64,000 bases of DNA from Flavobacteriales bacterium UBA5040 (GTDB lineage: Bacteria; Bacteroidota; Bacteroidia; Flavobacteriales; Weeksellaceae). The stretch is from positions 301,199-365,198 of the forward strand of contig DIBY01000001.1 of assembly GCA_002415135.1 (NCBI GenBank), given 5' to 3'. Below the pieces are notes generated by a model, which was not told the DNA's origin, made no database searches, and worked only from the letters and a program-made list of their open reading frames with translations. The stretch's first letter is position 1. Every line of letters begins with the position of its first letter. Of this stretch, positions 9,414 to 16,656 are shown piece after piece. Both the position numbers and the translations under genes were made by a program.

Positions 9414-9442
9414 CAAATTTACTACTTATTCCCTCGATTCAA
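9414..9442 (-). promoter_or_regulatory. pgk promoter
   Basis: On the minus strand, TTG is followed after 18 bp by TAAATTTG, matching the Bacteroidota -33 and -7 (TAnnTTTG) elements. The -7 box lies 24 bp before the pgk ATG. Confidence 0.7.
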
Positions 9443-9959
9443 AATTAAATTCGATTTAAAAATCCACAATCCACAAATACTCATCTTATGTACAATTCCT
9501 TTTCTTTATATAAAATGAATATGAATGATGTTGTTGTAGTGTGGGAGTTTGGGGAGAAAAATAAAAGAAATACTTCACCGCATTTTCTTCTGCTGTTAAC
9601 CATACTTTATCCATATTTTAATAAGCTGATTATCATTAGAATATACTTGTTGTTAACAAATGTTAATAACGTAAAAATTACGTTAATATTTATAAGGTAA
9701 ATCTTAACAACTTAGTAATTGAACCTCTAAAATTTTATGAAAGATTATTTACTTTTATTCAAAATTAAAGTCCATTATGCAATTTAATTTGAATTTGAAA
9801 CACAATGTTCGACAAACTTATTAACACCCATTCTGTAGGTTTTCCACAAGTTATTTATAAAGATGATTAGGTTTATTGAGATCATCTATAATCTAAGCAG
9901 ATAAATGGGTGATTACGAAGATTTAACTTCTAACAGAATGCTTTTTATTTTAATAATGT

Positions 9960-9967
9960 TAAATTTG
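9960..9967 (+). promoter_or_regulatory. rpiB promoter -7 box
   Basis: TAAATTTG, a TAnnTTTG match, lies 32 bp upstream of the rpiB ATG. No clear -33 TTG was found at the usual distance. Confidence 0.5.
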
Positions 9968-9999
9968 TCTGAATTGAAAATTGAGTTTAAAGATCAATC

Positions 10000-10431
10000 A
10001 TGAAAAAAATAGCAATAGCATGCGATCATGCAGGTTTCGAATACAAAGAAATCATAAAAAAACATTTGGAAGGTAAATTTGAAGTAGAAGATTTTGGCAC
10101 TTTTTCCCCAGACTCTGTCGATTATCCCGATTTTGTACATCCAGCTGCTGATTCTATTGAACAGGGAAGAAACGAATTAGGAATTCTTATTTGTGGAAGT
10201 GGTGAAGGTGTTGCGATTACTGCCAATAAACATCAAAAAGTACGATGCGCCTTATGTTGGATGCCCGAACTTGCGAGTCTTGCCCGTCAACATAATGATG
10301 CGAATATGATTGCCCTTCCAGCGCGTTTTATTGCCAGCCAATTGGCTACTGATATCGTTGATACGTTTCTCAATACTCCATTCGAAGGTGGAAGACATCA
10401 GAACAGAGTTGAAAAGATTTCGACTTGTTAA
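10000..10431 (+). CDS. rpiB: Ribose-5-phosphate isomerase B
   Basis: Interconverts ribose 5-phosphate and ribulose 5-phosphate in the pentose phosphate pathway. It has 143 aa, typical of RpiB/LacAB isomerases. Visible motifs are ACDHAGFE at the N-terminus, the active-site cysteine in LICGSGEG (Cys65), and ARQHNDANMIALPARF, which contains the phosphate-binding His and Arg region. rnr follows 33 bp downstream on the same strand, so they may share a transcript. Confidence 0.96.
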   Translation: MKKIAIACDHAGFEYKEIIKKHLEGKFEVEDFGTFSPDSVDYPDFVHPAADSIEQGRNELGILICGSGEGVAITANKHQKVRCALCWMPELASLARQHNDANMIALPARFIASQLATDIVDTFLNTPFEGGRHQNRVEKISTC

Positions 10432-10464
10432 ACCCTTCTTCTATATAAACACAACCCATACTTT

Positions 10465-12612
10465 ATGGCAAAAGGAAAATATTTCTCAGATAAAAATAAT
10501 CATAAATTACAGGAAATCGGACGATTGATTCTCCGTTTTATGAATAATAATTCTTCGAAAATCTATAATTATAAGCAGCTCGCAGACGGTATCGACTACA
10601 AAAATCCGAGACAGCGCGAATTGGTTATTCAGTCACTTCATAAACTACTCTCTGATCAAAGAATTAAGGAAGTTGAAAAAGGAAAATACATCATTAATCT
10701 TAAGATAGAAGGAACTTTAACCGGTACCATCGATTTTAATCAAACCGGAAACGCTTATGTGAAGGTTGAAAATTTAGAAGATGACGTTTTCATTCATTCT
10801 AAAAATGTAAAAGACGCATTACAAGGCGATACGGTTCTAATTGTTACCTATAAATTTAAAGGTAAAAAAATGGAAGGTTCTGTTTTAGAAGTGATGACAC
10901 GGAAACGTGATCAATTCGTGGGAACGTTCCAGTTCATTAAACATAAAGATTTTGGATTTGTTGTGGGTGATAAAAAGCACATCAATACCGATATTTTTAT
11001 TCCTCAAGGAAAAATTGGCGGTGCACAAGACGGCGATAAAGTAGTTGTAAAAATGATCGACTGGAAAGCTGGAGAGAAAAATCCTGAAGGTGAAATTATC
11101 ACTGTTCTTGGGGCTCCTGGTGATCACGAAACTGAGATTCATTCTATTTTAGCAGAATATGGCTTGCCTTATGATTTTCCGGAAGAAGTCGAAAAAGAAG
11201 CTCAGGAAATCGATAGAAGAATTCATGACGATGAAGTTGCAAAACGCCGTGATATGCGTGGAGTTTGTACGTTCACCATTGACCCGAAAGATGCAAAAGA
11301 TTTCGATGATGCGCTTTCTATTCAAAAATTAGACAACGGAAACTGGGAAATTGGGGTTCACATTGCCGATGTTTCTCATTATGTTGTGCCCGGAACAATC
11401 CTCGATGCAGAAGCCTACAAACGTGCTACATCGGTCTATTTAGTAGATCGCGTGGTGCCGATGTTACCAGAAGTTTTAAGTAATGACGTTTGTTCTCTTC
11501 GTCCGAATGAAGAAAAATATACGTTCTCTGCCGTATTTGAATTGAATGACAAAGCAGAAATCCAAAGCGAATGGTTTGGTAGAACGATAATTTATTCTGA
11601 CCGAAAGTTCGCTTATGAAGAAGCACAGGAAAGAATTGAAACACAGGAAGGTGATTTAGTTGAAGAAATTTTAACCTTAGACCGATTAGCTAAAATCATG
11701 AGAAAAGCTCGTATTGAAAACGGTGCGATTACTTTTGATAGAAGCGAAGTTCGATTTAATTTAGATGAAAACAGTCAGCCGATCGGTGTTTATTTTAAAG
11801 TGAGTAAAGATTCAAATCATTTGATTGAAGAATTTATGTTGCTCGCTAACCGAAAAGTTTCGGAATATATTTCTTTGAGTAAGAAAGGAGTTCCGACCAA
11901 TAATACCTTTATTTATAGAATTCACGACGATCCAGATCCAGCTAAGCTAGAAGCATTGCGTGATTTTGTGGCAACATTTGGATATACTATGAATTTGGCA
12001 AACACCAAAAAAGTAGCAGAATCTCTCAATAAATTATTAGCAGATGTTAAAGGAAAAGGCGAAGAAAATATGATCGAAACCTTGGCGATGCGTTCGATGA
12101 GTAAAGCGATTTATTCTACTGATCCAATCGGGCATTATGGTTTAGGCTTCGAGTATTATTCGCACTTCACCTCTCCTATCCGCCGTTATCCGGATTTAAT
12201 TGCGCATCGTTTGTTGCAACATTATTTAGATGGAGGCAAATCACCTCAAAAACAAGAATTAGAGACCAAGTGCAAACATTGCAGTTCCATGGAAAAATTG
12301 GCTTCTGATGCGGAAAGAGATTCCATTAAGTTCATGCAGGTTAAGTTTATGGAAAAACATGTTGGTGAAGATTTTACCGGTGTTATTTCTGGCGTTGCCG
12401 ATTTTGGATTCTGGGTTCAGATTCCAGAAAATGGCGCCGAAGGTTTGATTAAATTGAGAGATTTAATGGATGATTCTTATTCTTACGATGCTAGAAGCCA
12501 TGCGGTATTTGGCAGTAAGACTGGAAATAAATATCAACTAGGTGATGAAGTGACCATTAGAGTAATGAAAGCGAATTTAATTCAAAAGCAACTGGATTTT
12601 AAGATTGTCTAA
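10465..12612 (+). CDS. rnr: Ribonuclease R
   Basis: Processive 3'-5' exoribonuclease that degrades structured RNA. It has 715 aa. Layout: an N-terminal winged-helix-like segment, cold-shock/OB domains (about 75-220), the RNB catalytic domain with acidic metal ligands in DPKDAKDFDDA (Asp273, 276, 279, 281, 282), and a C-terminal S1 domain (about 628-712) ending QLDFKIV. The family block YSHFTSPIRRYPDL is intact. The stop codon directly abuts the ATG of the next gene. Confidence 0.97.
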   Translation: MAKGKYFSDKNNHKLQEIGRLILRFMNNNSSKIYNYKQLADGIDYKNPRQRELVIQSLHKLLSDQRIKEVEKGKYIINLKIEGTLTGTIDFNQTGNAYVKVENLEDDVFIHSKNVKDALQGDTVLIVTYKFKGKKMEGSVLEVMTRKRDQFVGTFQFIKHKDFGFVVGDKKHINTDIFIPQGKIGGAQDGDKVVVKMIDWKAGEKNPEGEIITVLGAPGDHETEIHSILAEYGLPYDFPEEVEKEAQEIDRRIHDDEVAKRRDMRGVCTFTIDPKDAKDFDDALSIQKLDNGNWEIGVHIADVSHYVVPGTILDAEAYKRATSVYLVDRVVPMLPEVLSNDVCSLRPNEEKYTFSAVFELNDKAEIQSEWFGRTIIYSDRKFAYEEAQERIETQEGDLVEEILTLDRLAKIMRKARIENGAITFDRSEVRFNLDENSQPIGVYFKVSKDSNHLIEEFMLLANRKVSEYISLSKKGVPTNNTFIYRIHDDPDPAKLEALRDFVATFGYTMNLANTKKVAESLNKLLADVKGKGEENMIETLAMRSMSKAIYSTDPIGHYGLGFEYYSHFTSPIRRYPDLIAHRLLQHYLDGGKSPQKQELETKCKHCSSMEKLASDAERDSIKFMQVKFMEKHVGEDFTGVISGVADFGFWVQIPENGAEGLIKLRDLMDDSYSYDARSHAVFGSKTGNKYQLGDEVTIRVMKANLIQKQLDFKIV

Positions 12613-13146
12613 ATGACCGAAAATTATCGGAATTTTTTACAAGATTTATTAAAAGTATTCGGATTAATTCTGAATGCTTTTATTTTTTTTAGGATTGTCA
12701 CTTATACTTTTATCGAAGCCTGGTGGCTGTTCATTAGTCTTATTTTTGTAATGTTGGTAGGTTATATCGTGTACCGTCAATGGAAATTTAGTGTCAATCA
12801 ATATCAGTATTATTCGATTTATTTACCTTTTATTTTTAATTTGTTTTTTCTCGCTAATTATTTATTTTCCAGCAATAACAGAAAGGAAACCTATGATTAT
12901 CAATATGGGATAACAGATGTTCAGGGAGATCGTGGCCCACGTTCTTCTAAGAAAGGAAGATCTACAACAATTCATTTAAAAGATGGAAAATATGAAGCGT
13001 ATTATTTTCCCCGAATGTTTTTTAACTATGAGATGATGAAAGACAAAAAAACAATCACATATTACTTAGAAGATGGTCTGTTTGGTTTTATGGTTATGAA
13101 AGATTACGTATTTTCGCAAAGCAATAATAACGAAATACTACATTAG
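12613..13146 (+). CDS. Predicted membrane protein of unknown function
   Basis: I do not recognise this 177-aa protein. Three hydrophobic segments (about residues 12-30, 33-54 and 70-86) suggest an N-terminal membrane domain. A polar C-terminal part of roughly 90 residues follows, with a basic patch (RGPRSSKKGR) and then KDGKYEAYYFPRMFFNYEMM. The ATG immediately follows the rnr stop and the next gene starts 6 bp after its stop, so it is probably translated with rnr and the LysE-type exporter. Confidence 0.7.
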   Translation: MTENYRNFLQDLLKVFGLILNAFIFFRIVTYTFIEAWWLFISLIFVMLVGYIVYRQWKFSVNQYQYYSIYLPFIFNLFFLANYLFSSNNRKETYDYQYGITDVQGDRGPRSSKKGRSTTIHLKDGKYEAYYFPRMFFNYEMMKDKKTITYYLEDGLFGFMVMKDYVFSQSNNNEILH

Positions 13147-13151
13147 TAATT

Positions 13152-13835
13152 ATGCTAGAACTTATACTTTCAGCCGTCGGATTAGGAATCATGTTAAGTA
13201 TTGTTTTCATCGGGCCGATTTTTTTCCTGCTGATTGAAACAAGTTTCTCCCGCGGACCCAAACATGCATTCACCTTAGATTGTGGTGTCGTACTGGCGGA
13301 TATTACCTGTATCGTGGCAGCCTATTTTGCCAGTGGTGATCTGGTAGAGATCATCGATAAGCATCCAGGATTTTATCGAATTACCGCTTTTATTGTTTTT
13401 ATTTATGCCATTTATATGGTCGTTTCAAAAACAAAAATGCATTTGCCAGGAGAAGATAAACTGATTAATCAGAACTATTTTAAAACCTTTTTGAATGGTT
13501 ATTTCTTTAATATTCTAAATATTGGCGTTGTTCTTTTTTGGTTGGTAACGGTAATTTCCGTGAGGAATGCTTATCCTAAAATTGAAGATTTTCTTTTATA
13601 CATGGCACTTGTGGTCGGAACTTATTTGGTAATTGATTTCTTTAAAATTTATTTGGCTAAAATATTTCATGATAAACTCACTCAAAATGTAGCCAATCAA
13701 ATTAGAAAAGGAGTCGGTTATATTTTGGTCGCTTTTAGTATTTTTATATTCTTGCAGAGTTTCAAAAAGTTCAACCAATTTGATAAGAAATTAGAAGAGG
13801 CGGAAAGGACAGAACAAAAAATCATTCAACAATGA
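13152..13835 (+). CDS. LysE/RhtB family amino-acid exporter
   Basis: Polytopic inner-membrane protein of 227 aa with about six hydrophobic helices. The N-terminal pattern resembles LysE/RhtB exporters: first helix, then FIGPIFFLLIETSFSRG corresponding to the family's GPxxxxxxxxxxxxG block, then DCGVVLADITCI. It would export amino acids or similar small molecules; the substrate cannot be deduced. The charged tail (KKLEEAERTEQK) is probably cytoplasmic. Its stop overlaps the start of the LD-carboxypeptidase gene (ATGA), implying translational coupling. Confidence 0.82.
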   Translation: MLELILSAVGLGIMLSIVFIGPIFFLLIETSFSRGPKHAFTLDCGVVLADITCIVAAYFASGDLVEIIDKHPGFYRITAFIVFIYAIYMVVSKTKMHLPGEDKLINQNYFKTFLNGYFFNILNIGVVLFWLVTVISVRNAYPKIEDFLLYMALVVGTYLVIDFFKIYLAKIFHDKLTQNVANQIRKGVGYILVAFSIFIFLQSFKKFNQFDKKLEEAERTEQKIIQQ

Positions 13836-14761
13836 AAGAGATTATATTCCCAAGATCTTTGAAAGAAGGAGATCACATCGCTATCATTTCTCCTGCTGGT
13901 TCAGTTGAAGAAAAGCAGTTGGAAAAGGGTTTAGAAATGATAAGACAAAAAGGTTTTGTACCTGTTCTAGGAAAACATGTTTTTACGAAATTTTCGAACG
14001 GATACAGTTACGCCGGCACTGAAAAAGAAAGAATCTCTGATTTGAACTGGGCTTTTAATAACGAAGATATTGCTGCAGTTTGGGCTTCCAGAGGTGGTTA
14101 CGGTTGTCAGCATTTATTAAGACATCTGCAACTTTCTAAGTTTAAGAAAAATCCTAAATGGTATATTGGATATTCTGATAACACCGTTATTCAGAGTTTT
14201 TTATTAAAGAATAATTTTGCGTCTATTCACGCACAGACCATTAAAACCTCAAGTTTCGGAGTAACCGATGAAAGCTATGATCTGATATTTGATATTTTGA
14301 GAGGTGAGAAGCCTAATTATACTGTAGAAAGCAACCCCTTAAATAAGAAAGGAACGATTGAAGGTCAACTAGTTGGTGGTAATTTAGCCTTGATTTATGC
14401 GCTTTTAGGAACTTCTTATTCTTTCGATTTTAAAGATAAGATCCTGTTTATTGAAGAGATCGGTGAGAAATATTATGCCTTGGATCGAATGATGATGAGC
14501 TTGGAGCTAGCCGGAGTTTTCAGAAAGATCAAAGGTTTAATTATTGGCGGAATGACCAATATGGGTGATGAAAAAGACAATAAAAACTACGAAGAAAGTT
14601 TTGATGATTTTGCGAATCAACTGATTTCAGACCGGTTAAAAAAATACGACTTCCCTACTCTGTTTGGCTTTCCAAATGGACATATTTTAGACAATCGACC
14701 TTTGATCATTGGAGCAAATATCAAAATGGAAGTTGACGATAAAGTAATGGTTCAGTTTTAA
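13832..14761 (+). CDS. Muramoyltetrapeptide LD-carboxypeptidase (S66 family)
   Basis: Serine peptidase of the LdcA/MccF family, expected to remove the terminal D-Ala from tetrapeptides during murein recycling. It has 309 aa. The family signatures ASRGGYGCQHLL and GYSDNT are present, the latter carrying the likely nucleophile Ser115. Glu208/Glu209 in LFIEEIG and His284 in PNGHILDN complete the expected Ser-Glu-His triad. It has no signal peptide, consistent with a cytoplasmic recycling enzyme. It overlaps the upstream exporter by 4 bp. Some S66 members instead give microcin C immunity, which cannot be excluded. Confidence 0.9.
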   Translation: MKEIIFPRSLKEGDHIAIISPAGSVEEKQLEKGLEMIRQKGFVPVLGKHVFTKFSNGYSYAGTEKERISDLNWAFNNEDIAAVWASRGGYGCQHLLRHLQLSKFKKNPKWYIGYSDNTVIQSFLLKNNFASIHAQTIKTSSFGVTDESYDLIFDILRGEKPNYTVESNPLNKKGTIEGQLVGGNLALIYALLGTSYSFDFKDKILFIEEIGEKYYALDRMMMSLELAGVFRKIKGLIIGGMTNMGDEKDNKNYEESFDDFANQLISDRLKKYDFPTLFGFPNGHILDNRPLIIGANIKMEVDDKVMVQF

Positions 14762-14777
14762 TTTAAAGCCAATCACG

Positions 14778-15149
14778 ATGGCAGAACACAATGATTTAGG
14801 AAATCTTGCCGAAGAACTTGCTGCCACTTTTTTAGAAAAAAAAGGATATAAAATTCTGGTTAGAAATTTCAGATATCAAAGAGGCGAGATCGATATTATT
14901 GCGGAATTTAATAATCAAATTATCATTGTAGAAGTCAAGGCCAGAGGAAGCGATATATTCATGGAACCACAGGAAGCGGTCACTAAAACAAAAATTAAAT
15001 CGTTAGTCATGGTTGCAGACTTCTTTATGAAAGATCGAAATCTCAATCAGGAAGTTCGGTTTGATATCATTGCCGTTTTACCTGATGAAAAGAGAAAATT
15101 ACAAATCACGCATCTCGAAGATGCTTTCCAAAGCTTCGATGCCAATTAA
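14778..15149 (+). CDS. YraN/UPF0102 family nuclease-like protein
   Basis: Small 123-aa protein of the UPF0102 (YraN) family with a PD-(D/E)XK nuclease-like fold. The conserved pieces are LGNLAEELAATFLEKKGYKIL, GEIDIIAE (Asp39) and VEVKAR (Glu52, Lys54). The family's biological role is poorly known; links to DNA repair or recombination are inferred from the fold. It starts 16 bp after the LD-carboxypeptidase stop on the same strand. Confidence 0.92.
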   Translation: MAEHNDLGNLAEELAATFLEKKGYKILVRNFRYQRGEIDIIAEFNNQIIIVEVKARGSDIFMEPQEAVTKTKIKSLVMVADFFMKDRNLNQEVRFDIIAVLPDEKRKLQITHLEDAFQSFDAN

Positions 15150-15169
15150 CAGATCGTAAATATTTAATA

Positions 15170-15919
15170 ATGAAAACAGCACTCATCACAGGAGCAACTT
15201 CCGGTATTGGAAAAGCTACCGCAGAACTTCTGGCAAAACAAGGATTTAGATTGATTCTTTGCGGACGACGAACGGAAGTTTTAGAACAGCTAAAAACGGA
15301 GCTATCTGAGCATACCGAAATATTTAGTTTAAACTTTGATCAACGGTATTTTGAAGAAGTAGAAAAAGCGTTTGAATCGCTTCCCGTAGATTGGAAAGAC
15401 ATCGATGTTCTTATTAACAACGCTGGAAATGCACACGGTTTAGAATCATTAATCGACGGAAATATTAATGATTGGGATATGATGCTTGATGGAAATGTGA
15501 AAGGATTATTATACGTTTCTAAAATGATCATGCCTGGAATGAAAGAAAGAAATTCAGGACATATCGTTAATATTTCCTCGGTCGCAGCCAGACAAACTTA
15601 TGCCAACGGAGTGGTGTACTGCGCTTCGAAAAAAGCGGTGGATGTGATTTCGGATGGAATGCGGTTAGAGTTGACCGAATTTGGAATTAAAGTCACGAAT
15701 ATTCAACCGGGTGCTGTTGAAACTGAGTTTTCGAAAGTGAGATTCAAAGGTGATGAAGACAGAGCAAAAACAGTGTATCAAGGTTATGATGCTTTGAGAG
15801 CGGAAGATATCGCCGATGCTATTGCCTACTGTATTAATGCACCAAAACATGTTATGATCTCTGATTTAACAATTTATCCCAGCGCCCAAAGTGAACCGAG
15901 AACGATTCATCGAAAATAA
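15170..15919 (+). CDS. SDR-family NAD(P)-dependent oxidoreductase (YdfG-like)
   Basis: Classical short-chain dehydrogenase of 249 aa. The cofactor motif TGATSGIG is at residues 7-14, with CGRRTE after strand 2 (the Arg pair suggests NADP preference), NNAG in the core, the catalytic Ser in NISSVAA and the YxxxK pair in YCASKKA. The sequence resembles YdfG-type 3-hydroxy acid dehydrogenases, including the tail (ADAIAYCINAPKHV). The exact substrate is uncertain. It sits 20 bp after yraN. Confidence 0.88.
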   Translation: MKTALITGATSGIGKATAELLAKQGFRLILCGRRTEVLEQLKTELSEHTEIFSLNFDQRYFEEVEKAFESLPVDWKDIDVLINNAGNAHGLESLIDGNINDWDMMLDGNVKGLLYVSKMIMPGMKERNSGHIVNISSVAARQTYANGVVYCASKKAVDVISDGMRLELTEFGIKVTNIQPGAVETEFSKVRFKGDEDRAKTVYQGYDALRAEDIADAIAYCINAPKHVMISDLTIYPSAQSEPRTIHRK

Positions 15920-15961
15920 CTGTTGAATTTTTTTCCATTATTAAATTTTTACTTTAAAAAA

Positions 15962-16642
15962 ATGAAAATTCTTCATATTGAAACTTCTTCCAAAAATTGT
16001 TCTGTAGCCATTTCCGATGGTGAAAAGATCCTTTGTCTCTGTGAAGAAGTTTCTGAAAATTACAAACAGTCCGAAAGCTTACATACTTATGTTGAGTGGG
16101 CTTTAGAAGGCGCAAAATTGACTTTAAAAGACATCGAAGCTGTTTCCTTAGGAAAAGGTCCTGGCTCTTACACAGGCCTTCGAATCGGCGCTTCTTCTGC
16201 CAAAGGATTTTGCTATGGATTACAAATTCCGTTGATCGCAACTAATTCTTTAGAAACGATGATAGAGCCTTTTTTAAACAAGGATTATGATTTGATCATT
16301 CCGTTGATCGACGCACGAAGAATGGAGGTTTATTCAGCTGTTTTTGACGGTGTTTCCGGAGAGATGATCAGTGCAACCGAAGCGAAGATCCTGGATGAAA
16401 ATTCTTATCAGGAATATCAAGATAAAAAGATTTTGTTCGTTGGAGATGGCGCGAAGAAAGCGAAAGAGATTCTTCAATTGGAAAATGCCGAATATAATGA
16501 GACCGTTTATCCATCTGCGAAATATCTAATTAAAAAAGCCGTTGAAAAATACGACCGACAGGAATTTGAAGATGTGGCGTATTTCGAACCCTTTTATTTA
16601 AAAGATTTTCAAGGAGTTAAAAAGAAAAAAAGCGAAGAATAA
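15962..16642 (+). CDS. tsaB: tRNA threonylcarbamoyladenosine biosynthesis protein TsaB
   Basis: TsaB is the non-catalytic ASKHA-fold partner of TsaD in making t6A37 on ANN-decoding tRNAs. The protein is 226 aa from the ATG at 15962, giving MKILHIETSSKNCSVAI, the expected family N-terminus. An in-frame TTG at 15923 would add 13 residues of low-complexity sequence and is rejected. The family block LGKGPGSYTGLRIG and IDARRMEVYSA are present. TsaD is not in the window. A hairpin follows the stop, between this gene and the convergent sprE-like gene. Confidence 0.94.
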   Translation: MKILHIETSSKNCSVAISDGEKILCLCEEVSENYKQSESLHTYVEWALEGAKLTLKDIEAVSLGKGPGSYTGLRIGASSAKGFCYGLQIPLIATNSLETMIEPFLNKDYDLIIPLIDARRMEVYSAVFDGVSGEMISATEAKILDENSYQEYQDKKILFVGDGAKKAKEILQLENAEYNETVYPSAKYLIKKAVEKYDRQEFEDVAYFEPFYLKDFQGVKKKKSEE

Positions 16643-16655
16643 TCTTCGCTTTTTG
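16628..16655. terminator. Bidirectional terminator between tsaB and the sprE-like gene
   Basis: Stem AGCGAAGA (16631-16638) / TCTTCGCT (16643-16650) with a 4-nt loop, flanked by an A run and a T run. It can serve both convergent genes and overlaps the tsaB stop codon. Confidence 0.8.
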
Positions 16656-16656
16656 T

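Larger units (their letters stand above)
9390..9999. other. Long AT-rich intergenic region, candidate replication origin
   Basis: This 610-bp gap between divergent pgk and rpiB is one of the longest non-coding stretches here. It holds a DnaA-box consensus match TTTTCCACA (9840-9848; TTWTNCACA), a one-mismatch TTATCCATA (9607-9615), and two ATCCACA cores in tandem 7 bp apart (9462-9475). It also has the palindrome TTGTTAACAA (9650-9659), a perfect inverted repeat TAACGTAA-AAA-TTACGTTA (9667-9685), and CACCCATT/AATGGGTG arms (9825-9832, 9904-9911). The parS pair is 2.7-4.6 kb away. Origin function is an inference; it could simply be a double promoter region. A 70-codon frame at 9488 looks non-coding. 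Confidence 0.35.

Noticed and set aside
9488..9700. A 70-codon plus-strand frame in the pgk-rpiB gap
   Set aside because: AT-rich with no ribosome-binding site or protein-like pattern; it spans the palindromes and DnaA-like motifs and looks like chance.
15923..15961. TTG start for tsaB
   Set aside because: It would add 13 low-complexity residues before the conserved MKILHIETSS start.
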